Assembly (NCBI RefSeq): GCF_900166595.1 | Contig: NZ_LT745751.1 | Location: 1-62,440, forward strand | Length of the DNA: 62,440 bases | Reading direction: 5' to 3' | From: Virgibacillus dokdonensis | GTDB taxonomy: Bacteria > Bacillota > Bacilli > Bacillales > Amphibacillaceae | Part shown: piece after piece, positions 21,914-32,369 of the stretch | Position numbering within the stretch: the first letter of the stretch is position 1 | Layout of the letters: each line of letters begins with the position of its first letter | Notes under the pieces: model-generated | Told to the model about the DNA's origin: nothing | Seen by the model: the letters and a program-made list of their open reading frames with translations, nothing else | Databases searched by the model: none | Program-made: the position numbers and the translations under genes

Positions 21914-21942
21914 CACAGTTTTTTATTTATAATCATACGATA
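21914..21942 (+). promoter_or_regulatory. Sigma-K promoter of yabG
   Basis: AC (21915-21916), a 17-bp spacer and CATACGATA (21934-21942) fit the sigma-K consensus AC-N16-17-CATANNNTA. yabG is a known sigma-K gene. Confidence 0.8.
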
Positions 21943-21982
21943 TAGCATAAGTTTTAAGCTCAGGAAGGCTGTGAGATATAGT

Positions 21983-22843
21983 ATGAGTTATTCGAAGGGT
22001 GATTTAGTCACAAGGTACTCTTATCAGCATGATATATTATTTCGGGTTTCTTCTGTGAAAAAAGAGCTTGTCGATTTAGTAGGAGAGGAAGTGCGTTTGA
22101 AAGCGGATTCTCCAATAGATGATTTGAAATTGGTGGAAGAAAGAGAGCTACAAAAACGGAGGCAACAAGGGAAAGAGAGTGAAGAATTTTCCTATCGGCT
22201 ATTTCGTCAAGATTATCAATTGTTAAAAGAAAAAAGACAATACCAAGCTACGGACGGTTTTATACACGAAGCCTCCTATTTTCAATTGCCTGCAAAAGTG
22301 TTGCACATTGATGGGGATGCAATGTATTTAAAAAAATGTATTGAATTATATCAGCGAATCGGATTGCAAGTACATGGAGTACATTTATATGAACGCGATA
22401 TGCCTGTAAGGATTACAGAACTCATAGAAAAAATTCAGCCAAATATCATTGTTATTACTGGGCATGACGCTTTTTCTAAAAATAAAGGAGAAAAGCAAGA
22501 TCTACGTGCTTATCGTAATTCAAGGTATTTTATTGAAGCTGTACGAGAGGCGAGGCGGACAAATCCGAATTTGGATCAGCTCGTCATTTTTGCAGGAGCG
22601 TGTCAATCGCATTTTGAGCTGTTAGTTCGGGCAGGGGCTAATTTTGCTAGTTCACCATTTCGAGTCAATATTCATGCGTTAGACCCTGTCTATATTGCTG
22701 CTAAAGTTGCATATACACCTTTTATGGAAAAAGTGAGCGTATGGGATGCTATTCGAACTACACTGACAGGAGACAAAGGGATGGGCGGTGTTGAAACGAG
22801 AGGATTATTACGTACAGGTTTACCATATATGGAAGAGACTTAA
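21983..22843 (+). CDS. yabG: Sporulation-specific protease YabG
   Basis: 286 residues. Cysteine protease that processes spore coat proteins during late sporulation. Conserved blocks include KGDLVTRYSY at the N-terminus, VITGHDAFSKNKG, YRNSRYFIEAVREAR, IFAGACQSHFELLVRAGANFASSP and a C-terminal GVETRGLLRTGLPY. I prefer the ATG at 21983 from family length; a GTG at 21971 sits only 2 nt after AGGAAGG, so the start is uncertain by four codons. It stands alone behind a sigma-K-like promoter. Confidence 0.94.
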   Translation: MSYSKGDLVTRYSYQHDILFRVSSVKKELVDLVGEEVRLKADSPIDDLKLVEERELQKRRQQGKESEEFSYRLFRQDYQLLKEKRQYQATDGFIHEASYFQLPAKVLHIDGDAMYLKKCIELYQRIGLQVHGVHLYERDMPVRITELIEKIQPNIIVITGHDAFSKNKGEKQDLRAYRNSRYFIEAVREARRTNPNLDQLVIFAGACQSHFELLVRAGANFASSPFRVNIHALDPVYIAAKVAYTPFMEKVSVWDAIRTTLTGDKGMGGVETRGLLRTGLPYMEET

Positions 22844-23073
22844 AGAAAGGAGGTACGATTGATTAAGTTCATTCAAATACTTTACAAAAAAAGCATAGAG
22901 AATAACGTTAAGCGATGTGGCAAATAAGTTTGAAAGTTGTCAACCTTTTTTCTACTCAATCACTGTAAAATAGCATTTAATTACCAATGTAAAAATAAAG
23001 TCAAGTTTTTCTAAAAAAATGTGCATAAAAAGTAATTAAAAACAAATAATAAACGAAAATACGAAAAAATATA

Positions 23074-23103
23074 TTGACATCAAAAAAGTAATATTGGTAT
23101 AAT
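23074..23103 (+). promoter_or_regulatory. veg promoter 1 (sigma-A)
   Basis: TTGACA (23074-23079) and TATAAT (23098-23103) are both perfect, spacer 18 bp, in an A-rich context that looks like an UP element. Confidence 0.85.
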
Positions 23104-23115
23104 ATAAAGTTTTGC

Positions 23116-23144
23116 TTGACGTTTGTACAAGTTCGTGGTATGAT
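23116..23144 (+). promoter_or_regulatory. veg promoter 2 (sigma-A)
   Basis: TTGACG (23116-23121) and TATGAT (23139-23144), spacer 17 bp, placed 23 bp before the veg start. The tandem arrangement fits the very strong expression known for veg. Confidence 0.85.
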
Positions 23145-23166
23145 AATTACAGTGAGGTGGAGTATA

Positions 23167-23433
23167 GTGGCGAAAACATTAATCGAAATTAAGCAAGGTC
23201 TTGAAGGTCATGTTGGAAAACGGTTAAAGCTTACAGCAAATGGTGGAAGAAGAAAGACCATTGAGCGTTCCGGCATCTTAGCAGAAACATATCCTTCTGT
23301 ATTTATTGTTGAGCTTGACCAAGAAGAAAATGCATTCGAACGTGTTTCATACAGCTATGCAGATGTTTTAACAGAAACAGTAGAGCTTCGCTTTGCAGAT
23401 GATAAAAACATTGCGTCAGTGCTTGAGCAGTAG
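23167..23433 (+). CDS. veg: Veg protein
   Basis: 88 residues. Small abundant Bacillaceae protein; in B. subtilis it stimulates biofilm matrix genes, by an unclear mechanism. [29 protein letters not shown] and [18 protein letters not shown] are nearly invariant. The GTG at 23167 has GAGGTGGAG upstream; in-frame codons further upstream lie within the promoters. A terminator begins at the stop codon. Confidence 0.95.
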   Translation: MAKTLIEIKQGLEGHVGKRLKLTANGGRRKTIERSGILAETYPSVFIVELDQEENAFERVSYSYADVLTETVELRFADDKNIASVLEQ

Positions 23434-23460
23434 CCTAAGGTTTACTGCTTTTATTTTTAT
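23425..23460 (+). terminator. Terminator of veg
   Basis: AGCAGTA and TACTGCT pair around a 10-nt loop and are followed by TTTATTTTTAT. The left arm overlaps the veg stop codon. Confidence 0.7.
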
Positions 23461-23600
23461 GCTAAATTAACAAAATAATCAAAAAACATAGTTGTTATTT
23501 CCTTTTTTGCTGTTTAATAACAGTTGTATATGGAATGAAAAAGCATATACTAAGTTTGTCGTATCATAACCAATACGCATTTAAAAGGGGGACTGTCTTC

Positions 23601-23780
23601 GTGGCTAGAAGACGTGGAATGATGTCGGATCATTTAAAAGAAGAAATTGCAAAAGAGTTAGGGTTTTACGACACGGTGCAAAGGGAAGGATGGGGCGGCA
23701 TTAAAGCGCGCGATGCTGGAAATATGGTGAAACGTGCCATTGAAAGAGCGGAAGCTAGTATGAGACAAGACAAATCCTAA
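23601..23780 (+). CDS. sspF: Small acid-soluble spore protein, alpha/beta-related (SspF)
   Basis: 59 residues. Minor DNA-binding spore protein. [25 protein letters not shown] and [22 protein letters not shown] match SspF. The GTG at 23601 follows AAAGGGG; the longer open frame from 23535 includes 22 non-homologous residues. TATACTA at 23546 resembles a sigma-G -10, but the best -35 (GTATA) is only 15 bp upstream, so I do not call that promoter. Confidence 0.94.
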   Translation: MARRRGMMSDHLKEEIAKELGFYDTVQREGWGGIKARDAGNMVKRAIERAEASMRQDKS

Positions 23781-23800
23781 TCGGGTTTGTCTTGTTTTTT
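23765..23800 (+). terminator. Terminator of sspF
   Basis: ACAAGACAAATCC and GGGTTTGTCTTGT pair around TAATC, followed by T6. Confidence 0.9.
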
Positions 23801-24174
23801 CACCCTATAGGAAAGCGAAGAAAGAGTTTTCAATAGTCCCCTGCTTTTGCAGGTAAAAAAACCCCTCTTAGGTAGAAGTTAGACTGTGTAAAACAGTTGA
23901 TAATGTTAAGCTAACGGAGGAAAACCCGGAGACTCCTTGTTGTACAATGTTTCACTGACGTAGCTTTCCTTGTCCCGTGGCAAAGTGTAGTGCAATATCT
24001 CGCAGTAAAAAGCGAACTATTTTTACAGTAGGCGGGAAGCAGTTTTTCAGAAACAGTAATCACCTAGATTTCGCTTGCAAGAAAAACTCGACACATACGC
24101 ATTTATTTGCGTTTCACGCAGTTGAATGGAATGTGTTACAATTTTAATATCTTTAAACAAGAGGGTGACGGGTG
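23801..24174. other. Gene-free stretch with degenerate repeat before ispE
   Basis: It begins with a family B left end (CTATAGGAAAGCG). A segment from about 23918 to 24062 (CGGAGGAAAACCCGGAGACTCC ... AGGCGGGAAGCAG) resembles a decayed form of another intergenic repeat common in Bacillaceae. No gene or clear promoter was found. Confidence 0.45.
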
Positions 24175-25026
24175 ATGGTAATTTTTGAAAAAGCACCTGC
24201 AAAAATAAATTTATCATTGGACGTACGAAGTAAAAGAAGCGACGGGTACCATAACATTGAAATGATTATGACAACCATTGATTTAGCTGATCGTATTTGT
24301 TTATATGAATTACCTGAGGACCGGATCGAAATATCATTGGAAAGTAGATTTGTTCCAAGTGATAAACGCAATTTAGCTTACCAAGCTGCCTTAGCTTTGA
24401 AGCAAGCGTATGGTATCCATAGAGGTGTACATATAACAATTGAAAAAAACATCCCCGTCTCTGCAGGACTAGCAGGTGGTAGTGCCGACGCTGCTGCCGT
24501 ATTAAAAGGTTTAAATTGTTTGTGGTCACTTGGCCTTTCAGAAACTGAATTAGCAAGTGTAGGTGCGTTATTAGGTACAGATGTGCCGTTTTGTATATAT
24601 GGAAAAACGGCAATAGCTAAAGGTAGGGGAGAAATTGTCCAACGGCTCCTCTCACCGCCGCCATGTTGGGTCGTTTTAGCTAAACCGGATATTGGTATTT
24701 CTTCAGGAACTATTTTTCAACGCATAGTGGTGGAAGATATTGTTCATCCTAACACAAAAGCTGTTAGGGAAGCGTTAGCGGAAGGAAATTTTAATAAGCT
24801 ATGTTTAAGCTTAGGTAATGCATTAGAACCGATAACGATAAAACAACACCCAGAAGTGCAGCGTATTAAAACGGCTTTACAACAAGCAGGCGCTTCTGGC
24901 GTACTTATGAGTGGAAGTGGTCCGACAGTCTATGGTCTCGTAGAGCATGAAAGTAAAGCGAGAAAAATCTATAATGGGATGAGAGGTTTTTGTGAAGAAG
25001 TTTATTATGTACGATTATTAGGTTGA
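24175..25026 (+). CDS. ispE: 4-diphosphocytidyl-2-C-methyl-D-erythritol kinase
   Basis: 283 residues. GHMP-family kinase of the MEP isoprenoid pathway. [12 protein letters not shown] at the start, the ATP-binding [17 protein letters not shown], and the C-terminal [14 protein letters not shown] are the three GHMP motifs. The ATG at 24175 with GAGGGTGA upstream is chosen over an adjacent GTG. purR follows after 67 bp, as in B. subtilis. Confidence 0.96.
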   Translation: MVIFEKAPAKINLSLDVRSKRSDGYHNIEMIMTTIDLADRICLYELPEDRIEISLESRFVPSDKRNLAYQAALALKQAYGIHRGVHITIEKNIPVSAGLAGGSADAAAVLKGLNCLWSLGLSETELASVGALLGTDVPFCIYGKTAIAKGRGEIVQRLLSPPPCWVVLAKPDIGISSGTIFQRIVVEDIVHPNTKAVREALAEGNFNKLCLSLGNALEPITIKQHPEVQRIKTALQQAGASGVLMSGSGPTVYGLVEHESKARKIYNGMRGFCEEVYYVRLLG

Positions 25027-25093
25027 AAACCTTTGTAAAAAACGTATATTGATGGTATATTTAGAGGAAAATATTCGGTTTTGAGGTGTGGAA

Positions 25094-25906
25094 ATGAAAA
25101 GAAGTAACCGTTTAGTTGCTCTAACCAATTTTTTTCTTGAAAATCCTCGGACGCACACACAATTTCCTTATTTTGTTTCACAATTAGCTACTACGAAAGC
25201 TTCTATTAGTGAAGATATGGATATTATTGATGCGGTGTTTCGGAGTGAAGGGATTGGCTATTTGCAACGGACGACAGGTGCAGGAGGCGGGGTGAAGTTT
25301 ATACCTGCATGCGTTGACGAAAAAAATAAATGCTTTGTTGAAGCATTACGACAAAAGTTAAAAGATCCTGTTCGTATCCTTCCAGGCGGGTATCTATATA
25401 TGAGCGATCTGTTAGGCGATCCGAAGACGGTACGAGAAATTGGGCGTGTATTTGCTTCAACATTTGCTAAAAAAAATATTGATGTTGTTGTTACCGTTGC
25501 TACAAAAGGGATTCCATTGGCATACGCTGTTGCCTCTTTTTTGAATGTACCGGTAGTTATTGTACGCAGAGATCCAAAGGTAACAGAAGGGTCCTCTGTA
25601 AGCATTAATTATGTATCTGGATCATCTAGAAAAATTCAGACCATGGTGTTGCCGAAACGCAGTTTATCGGAAGGAGCAAAAGTCTGTATTATTGATGATT
25701 TTATGAAAGCAGGTGGAACCATTACTGGCATGATTAATTTACTAGAGGAATTTCATGCAACGGTACAAGCAATAGGTGTCTTAGCTGAAGCAGATGATGA
25801 GGAAGAAGAGCGCGTCATTAATGACTATACATCTCTAATAAAAATATCAAATGTCGATATGAAAAAGAAGGCAATCGATGTTCATTTTGGTAATTTTATC
25901 CAATAA
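25094..25906 (+). CDS. purR: Purine operon repressor PurR
   Basis: 270 residues. Represses purine synthesis genes; PRPP prevents DNA binding. N-terminal winged helix (RLVALTNFFLENPRTHTQFPYF) and a phosphoribosyltransferase-fold effector domain with the PRPP motif VCIIDDFMKAGGT. VTVATKGIPLAYAVASFL is conserved. The ATG at 25094 has GAGGTG 7 nt upstream; a GTG two codons earlier overlaps it. yabJ (ridA), which follows in B. subtilis, is missing here. Confidence 0.95.
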   Translation: MKRSNRLVALTNFFLENPRTHTQFPYFVSQLATTKASISEDMDIIDAVFRSEGIGYLQRTTGAGGGVKFIPACVDEKNKCFVEALRQKLKDPVRILPGGYLYMSDLLGDPKTVREIGRVFASTFAKKNIDVVVTVATKGIPLAYAVASFLNVPVVIVRRDPKVTEGSSVSINYVSGSSRKIQTMVLPKRSLSEGAKVCIIDDFMKAGGTITGMINLLEEFHATVQAIGVLAEADDEEEERVINDYTSLIKISNVDMKKKAIDVHFGNFIQ

Positions 25907-26148
25907 AAGTTTATTTCTATCGTTTTGTTTAACTACATTGGAAACAAACTAAAATTTTTTTGAAACAGCCTTTAGAAGTAATTCACTAGTCTTTTGTATA
26001 GGACACGGTAGTATGTATACTAAGCGGTGGAGATGTTTCCACTAACGAGTTGTTACTAATAATAATTTAAAAATATACTAAAATTGACACAATTGATATT
26101 TGTTCGTTTCTCCGTTTCCTTGGTAAAAACGATTGATAGTTCGGGATG

Positions 26149-26210
26149 TAAGGTGCTGTAAGGATTCCACTTCTAGAGATGGAAGAAGCCAAAAGTAACA
26201 GCACCTAAGT
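26149..26210 (+). terminator. Long hairpin upstream of spoVG
   Basis: AGGTGCTGT (26151-26159) pairs perfectly with ACAGCACCT (26198-26206). An inner CTTC/GAAG adds to the stem. The tail TCTCCTTTTCG is only moderately T-rich, so it may be a terminator or a structured leader. Confidence 0.5.
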
Positions 26211-26350
26211 CTCCTTTTCGTAATAGGCTTCTAGGTTTCCTCCTCTAGGTACTAACGACCAGTGTGAAGAAGGAAAAAGATATACTTTGTGAAGACAAGC
26301 TGTCATTTTTTAACTGTTGATATAAATGTTTTATTTTTTTTAATATTTTA

Positions 26351-26377
26351 GCAGGAGTTTTAATAGTTTTGTTGAAC
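26351..26377 (+). promoter_or_regulatory. Sigma-H promoter of spoVG
   Basis: AGGAGTT (26353-26359), an 11-bp spacer and GTTGAAC (26371-26377) fit RNAGGAWWW-N11-12-RNNGAAT with one mismatch. spoVG was the classic sigma-H gene in B. subtilis. Confidence 0.75.
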
Positions 26378-26418
26378 TAGTTTATATAGATTCCTATTTG
26401 AAAAGGTGGTGACACATC

Positions 26419-26709
26419 ATGGAAGTAACTGACGTTAGGTTACGCCGCGTTAATACGGAAGGCAGAATGAGAGCGATTGCATCTATTACGTTGGATCAGG
26501 AATTTGTTGTCCATGATATCCGAGTGATTGACGGTAACAATGGGCTATTTGTTGCGATGCCATCCAAGCGAACGCCGGATGGAGAATTTAGGGATATCGC
26601 TCATCCTATTAATTCTGGTACAAGAGCGAAAATTCAGGACGCTGTATTAGAAGAGTATCGCAAAGCAGGAGATGAGGAAGTAAAATACGAAGAAGCTGGG
26701 GCTTCCTAA
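26419..26709 (+). CDS. spoVG: SpoVG, septation/RNA-binding regulator
   Basis: 96 residues. Small conserved protein affecting asymmetric septation and, in other Firmicutes, virulence and cell-wall genes; reported to bind nucleic acid. [32 protein letters not shown] and [21 protein letters not shown] are the family blocks. AAAGGTGGTGA precedes the ATG. Confidence 0.96.
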   Translation: MEVTDVRLRRVNTEGRMRAIASITLDQEFVVHDIRVIDGNNGLFVAMPSKRTPDGEFRDIAHPINSGTRAKIQDAVLEEYRKAGDEEVKYEEAGAS

Positions 26710-28541
<1,832 letters not shown>

Positions 28542-28557
28542 CGGAGGGTTCTAACAA

Positions 28558-29511
28558 ATGGCAGCTAGTTACAAGGATTCATCCTTGAAAGTTTTTACAT
28601 TAAATTCCAACCCACAATTGGCTGAGGAGATTGCTAGTCATATTGGTACGACACTAGGGAAATGTGCTGTATCTCGATTTAGTGATGGAGAAATTCAAAT
28701 TAATATTGAAGAAAGCATCCGTGGTTGTGATGTTTATGTCGTTCAGTCCACATGCTCACCGGTGAATGAGCATTTGATGGAATTATTAATTATGATTGAT
28801 GCTTTGAAACGTGCATCTGCAAAGTCAATTAATATTGTTATGCCTTATTATGGGTACGCTAGACAAGATCGAAAAGCAAGATCAAGAGAACCGATCGCAG
28901 CAAAACTAGTAGCCGACCTATTAGAAACAGCTGGATCTGATCGGGTGATAACACTTGATTTACACGCACCGCAAATTCAAGGCTTTTTTGATAGCCCGAT
29001 CGATCATTTACAAGGTGTGCCAATTCTTTCCGATTATTTTGAAGCAAAGAACTTGGAAGATATTATTATTATGTCACCAGACCATGGCGGGGTGACACGC
29101 GCCAGAAAGATGGCTGATCGCTTGAAGGCGCCAATTGGAATAATTGATAAGCGCAGACCGCGACCTAATGTGGCTGAAGTAATGAATATTGTCGGGAATA
29201 TTGAAGGGAAGACAGCCATTTTAATTGATGATATCATTGATACTGCAGGTACAATTACTTTAGCAGCAAATGCATTAATTGAAAATGGTGCCAAGGAAGT
29301 ATATGCTTGTTGTACACATCCCGTATTATCTGGCCCAGCAATGCAACGAATTAATGATTCAAAAATTAAAGAATTGGTTGTAACCAATTCGATTCCTTTA
29401 CCAGATGATAAGCGAATCGATAAAATTACACCACTTTCTGTCGCTCCTTTAATTGGTGAAGCGATTGTTCGTGTGCATGAATTGCAATCCGTTAGTATTT
29501 TGTTTGATTAA
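28558..29511 (+). CDS. prs: Ribose-phosphate pyrophosphokinase
   Basis: 317 residues. Forms PRPP from ribose-5-phosphate and [37 protein letters not shown], the flexible loop and metal site [12 protein letters not shown], and the PRPP loop [12 protein letters not shown] are visible. GGAGGG precedes the ATG. It is co-transcribed with glmU. The ctc sigma-B promoter begins right at its stop. Confidence 0.97.
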   Translation: MAASYKDSSLKVFTLNSNPQLAEEIASHIGTTLGKCAVSRFSDGEIQINIEESIRGCDVYVVQSTCSPVNEHLMELLIMIDALKRASAKSINIVMPYYGYARQDRKARSREPIAAKLVADLLETAGSDRVITLDLHAPQIQGFFDSPIDHLQGVPILSDYFEAKNLEDIIIMSPDHGGVTRARKMADRLKAPIGIIDKRRPRPNVAEVMNIVGNIEGKTAILIDDIIDTAGTITLAANALIENGAKEVYACCTHPVLSGPAMQRINDSKIKELVVTNSIPLPDDKRIDKITPLSVAPLIGEAIVRVHELQSVSILFD

Positions 29512-29512
29512 T

Positions 29513-29538
29513 GTTTAGGTTTTAGCCGAAACGGGTAA
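29513..29538 (+). promoter_or_regulatory. Sigma-B promoter of ctc
   Basis: GTTTAG (29513-29518), a 14-bp spacer and GGGTAA (29533-29538) match the general-stress consensus GTTTAA-N12-15-GGGWAW. ctc is the founding sigma-B target. Confidence 0.8.
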
Positions 29539-29677
29539 TATTTGTGATGGAGGTTTATTTGTGCAGAGTAAATGAGTGCGAGTCTGAAGGCTCTTATATA
29601 CGAAAGCGAATAAATAATGTAAGATTGAAATATTGGCAACAAACGAAGGTTTTTAACTAATTTGGAGGGTGATTAAC

Positions 29678-30301
29678 GTGGCAGTAAAACTAGCAGCGCA
29701 ACGAAGAGAAGATCATACGAAATCAGCAACAAAAGAAATTAGAAATAGCGGACGTGTTCCAGCTGTAATCTATGGAAAAGCAAAAGAATCGAAGTCGATT
29801 GCTGTAGATAGTGTTGAATTGATCAAAACAGTTCGTGACGAGGGTAGAAATGCGATTATCTCACTTCACATTGAAGATGAAAAACCTGTAGATGTGATGC
29901 TACATGAATATCAAATTGATCCATTAAAAGATGAACTTGTCCATGCTGACTTTTATATTGTAGATATGGCTGAAGAGATGGATGTGGAAGTGAATATCCA
30001 CATAGAGGGAGAAGCAAAAGGTACGAAAGATGGCGGTGTCTTGCAGCAACCATTATATGCGTTGCAAGTGCGTGCGAAACCAGCTGACATTCCTGAAGAA
30101 ATCGTTGTTGATGTTTCTGATTTAGATATTGGAGATAGTATTGCAGTGTCTGATATTGACATTCAAGGAAAATACGAACTCTTAGATGATCCAGTTACCA
30201 CGGTTGTAACGGTATCAGCGCCAGATACGTTAGAGGACATTGAAAAGGCACCAGCTGAGAATGCAGAGCCAGAATTAGTAGATGGAGAAAAGGAAGCATA
30301 A
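29678..30301 (+). CDS. ctc: General stress protein Ctc / ribosomal protein bL25
   Basis: 207 residues. 5S-rRNA-binding bL25 protein with long C-terminal TL5-type domain. RNSGRVPAVIYGKAKESKSIAVDSVEL and GGVLQQPLYALQVRAKPADIPEEI are characteristic; the C-terminus is acidic (ENAEPELVDGEKEA). GTG at 29678 with TTGGAGGGTGA upstream matches family length. Confidence 0.95.
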   Translation: MAVKLAAQRREDHTKSATKEIRNSGRVPAVIYGKAKESKSIAVDSVELIKTVRDEGRNAIISLHIEDEKPVDVMLHEYQIDPLKDELVHADFYIVDMAEEMDVEVNIHIEGEAKGTKDGGVLQQPLYALQVRAKPADIPEEIVVDVSDLDIGDSIAVSDIDIQGKYELLDDPVTTVVTVSAPDTLEDIEKAPAENAEPELVDGEKEA

Positions 30302-30661
30302 GTTTTGACTACTATAAAACTAAGTAAGAGGTAGTTGCGGTAAAAGCAAGCGTGTTGCAATATGTCAAAGGAAGGATCATTATTTTATCCTTTTGGAAAG
30401 CCATATGGCTAGCAACTCATCATGTCCTATTGACTATTGGGTGGGGTCGCTCATTTCGAACACGGTAAGTGAAGATAAGTGAACGCAACTCTCCCTCCTA
30501 ATTAGGAGGGAGAGTTGCGTTGTATGATTTTTATCAGGTTGTAAAGGCCTGCTATTATAAGGGAAAAGCTTAGCTTTTGCCCATAAAGACATGCAGATAG
30601 TTAAATTTTTTAATAACCCCATTCATAGGTTTAAAATGAAAAAGATAAAGGAAGTACGTTT
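30302..30661. other. Intergenic region between ctc and pth
   Basis: Contains the 40-bp perfect palindrome at 30482-30521 and, around 30555-30610, a weak family-B-like stretch (TTATAAGGGAAAAGCTTAGC ... CCATAAAGACATG). No gene was found. Confidence 0.55.
30482..30521. terminator. 40-bp perfect palindrome after ctc
   Basis: The left half AACGCAACTCTCCCTCCTAA is exactly complementary to the right half, so both strands read the same. Only a short T-rich tail (TGTATGATTTTTAT) follows. It may be a factor-independent terminator or a protein-binding site. Confidence 0.6.
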
Positions 30662-31222
30662 ATGAAATGTATTATAGGTTTAGGAAACCCAGGGAAAAAA
30701 TATCATCAGACGAGACATAACATTGGTTTTATGGTAATTGATGAATTATTGCAACGTCATCAGCTAACATTGGATAAATCAAAATTTAAAGCAGATTACA
30801 CGATGGTGCAGATGGGACAGGAAAAAGTGATGTTTGTAAAACCACAAACATTTATGAACCTTTCTGGTGATGCTATAAGGCCAATAATTGACTATTACAA
30901 CATTGATTTATCGAATATTTTGATTATTTTTGATGATTTGGATTTGCCAGTCGGTAAAATTAGGCTTCGTCAAAAAGGTGGTCATGGAGGTCATAATGGC
31001 ATTAGATCAATTATCGACCATGTTGGGACGAAGGATTTTAAACGGATTCGAATTGGTATCGGTAGGCCTGATGTCTCACAATCCATTATTCATTATGTGC
31101 TACAAAGATTTCCAAAACATGAAACATCTGAGGTAAAGCTTAGTGTGCAAAAAGCAGCCGATGCATGTGACGCGTGGATAGAACGTCCATTTCCTGAAGT
31201 TATGAATGAATATAATCAATAA
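30662..31222 (+). CDS. pth: Peptidyl-tRNA hydrolase
   Basis: 186 residues (SpoVC in B. subtilis). Releases peptides from drop-off peptidyl-tRNA. GLGNPGKKYHQTRHNIGFMVID contains the substrate Asn and catalytic His; KPQTFMNLSGDA, DDLDLPVGKIRLRQKGGHGGHNGIRSI and RIGIGRP follow. Length is normal. The ribosome site AAGGAAG precedes the ATG. Confidence 0.97.
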   Translation: MKCIIGLGNPGKKYHQTRHNIGFMVIDELLQRHQLTLDKSKFKADYTMVQMGQEKVMFVKPQTFMNLSGDAIRPIIDYYNIDLSNILIIFDDLDLPVGKIRLRQKGGHGGHNGIRSIIDHVGTKDFKRIRIGIGRPDVSQSIIHYVLQRFPKHETSEVKLSVQKAADACDAWIERPFPEVMNEYNQ

Positions 31223-31264
31223 TTACCACATATAAAAAACAAACAGCGTTTTTTGCTCTATAAC

Positions 31265-31339
31265 TCTTTTTAGGGTCTATAGTATAAGGAAACTACAGTT
31301 TTTGCTTATCAAGATTTAGCATGAAGTCAAGTTTTGCTA
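31265..31339 (+). repeat. Family B hairpin repeat, copy B6
   Basis: GTCTATAGTATAAGGAAACTACAGTTTTTGC ... GAAGTCAAGTTTTGCTAG follows the family layout, with a degenerate TTGGC hairpin. Confidence 0.5.
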
Positions 31340-31399
31340 GCGCTTGGATGCGGTTGTTAATACACATAAACGAAAGTATATTTTTAACGGGAACTACTT

Positions 31400-31429
31400 G
31401 AATAGCTGGTGTGCATTTAGGTTAAACTA
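31400..31429 (+). promoter_or_regulatory. Possible sigma-F promoter of fin
   Basis: GAATA (31400-31404), a 15-bp spacer and GGTTAAACTA (31420-31429) resemble GNATA-N15-GGNRANAYTW. It lies about 100 bp upstream of fin, further than for csfB. fin is sigma-F-dependent in B. subtilis. Confidence 0.5.
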
Positions 31430-31527
31430 GTTACTAACAATTGAAGTAAAATGATTTTTTACTTGGCGGGTGCTATAAGTATAGTAGCTGCTATAAGGTT
31501 TTTAAATCGTATTGGAGGCGGTTCCCG

Positions 31528-31758
31528 TTGACAATGATATACTTGTGTAAGCATTGTGGACAAAAACTAGGAAGTATACAACAACACATGATTGATTTAT
31601 CCATATTAGGATTTGACCAATTATCAGTGAAGGATAAAGAAGAAATGATTGTTTATAAACCAAATGGGGATATGCATATCAAGGTGATTTGCGAAGACTG
31701 CCAAGATACACTAGGTCAACATCCTCACTATCATGAATTAGATTTCTTTATACAATAG
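31528..31758 (+). CDS. fin: Anti-sigma-F factor Fin
   Basis: 76 residues. Forespore protein that shuts off sigma-F in favour of sigma-G. Zinc-type CKHCGQKLGS and CEDCQDTL, and the ending HPHYHELDFFIQ, match Fin (YabK) closely and give the same length. Start is TTG with GGAGG 9 nt upstream; an ATG two codons later is an alternative. It sits between pth and mfd as in B. subtilis. Confidence 0.94.
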   Translation: MTMIYLCKHCGQKLGSIQQHMIDLSILGFDQLSVKDKEEMIVYKPNGDMHIKVICEDCQDTLGQHPHYHELDFFIQ

Positions 31759-31767
31759 AACATGTGG

Positions 31768-31804
31768 TTAGCCTTTGGTGCAGCGTAGCCAAGGCATTTT
31801 TGCA
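31768..31804 (+). terminator. Terminator of fin
   Basis: GTTAGCCTTTGG and CCAAGGCATTTTTG form an imperfect GC-rich stem followed by T5. Confidence 0.65.
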
Positions 31805-31844
31805 CTTGTAAAAGAATGGAAAGAAGCACGCAATATTTTAAAAA

Positions 31845-32098
31845 GATAAGAAAGTATAAAACTGAGGTGCCAGTGGATATGGAGATAACTGAATAGCCAC
31901 ACCCTGCTCAACTGGGTGACTTCACGAAATCGCCCTAAGCTAAGTCATCATCGGTTCGTGGCTAAGAGGAAGGCCGACTAAAAACGGACTTGCCGCCCGA
32001 CGTCGGCATACCACTGCTTTAGTAGCATGATTCCTTTATCTCGTTGTATCCGGTTCATTCGCTACGTTGCTAAACAAGCACTTGCACCTTTGTTCCGT
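31845..32098 (+). repeat. Family A dispersed repeat, copy A5
   Basis: GATAAGAAAGTATAAAACTGAGG to GCACCTTTGTTCC. Full length, with the TGCCGCCCGACGTCGGCA subtype hairpin as in A2. A short deletion removes GGCTCCAGCGC in the left arm. It is followed by two family B copies in tandem. Confidence 0.88.
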
Positions 32099-32100
32099 TA

Positions 32101-32284
32101 TAGCAAAGTATCAAATTTCCATGGTTAATAGTATAAGCAAAAAGACGGCACTCTTCCGCTATCCGATTTGGCGGTAAGCTAAGTTTTTCTAACACTATAG
32201 GAAAGTATAAAAGTTTAAAGGTTTATAGTATAAGAAAAACTATGCCATTCGCCATAAGACTTGGCGACAAGCCAAGTTTTTCTA
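32101..32284 (+). repeat. Two tandem family B hairpin repeats (B7a, B7b)
   Basis: B7a (to ~32192) and B7b (from ~32195) both run from a TATAGnAAAGTAT left end through TATAGTATAAG to AAGTTTTTCTAA. B7b is the best example: arms AGAAAAACT and AGTTTTTCT with an inner CTTGGC GACAA GCCAAG hairpin. They lie between A5 and mfd. Confidence 0.8.
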
Positions 32285-32369
32285 AAAATGAAGGGCAAGC
32301 ATACGAACTAGAAAAATCTTCGGAGTACGAGATTCGTTGCATAGCTCCTATGTAAGTGGAGGTTTAGGA

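Larger units (their letters stand above)
22844..23166. other. Leader region of veg
   Basis: Very A+T-rich. Apart from the two veg promoters and an AAAGGAGGT at 22854 directly after yabG without a following gene of credible size, I see nothing else. Confidence 0.5.
25907..26418. other. Intergenic region between purR and spoVG (no yabJ)
   Basis: No RidA/YabJ reading frame or recognisable remnant is present. The stretch holds a large hairpin (26151-26206) and, at its end, a sigma-H promoter for spoVG. The remainder is A+T-rich without other recognisable signals. Confidence 0.6.

Noticed and set aside
23525..23552. Sigma-G promoter for sspF (TGTATA and TATACTA)
   Set aside because: The spacer is only 15 bp against about 17 in the good spoVT promoter, and the -10 has a mismatch in its first base.
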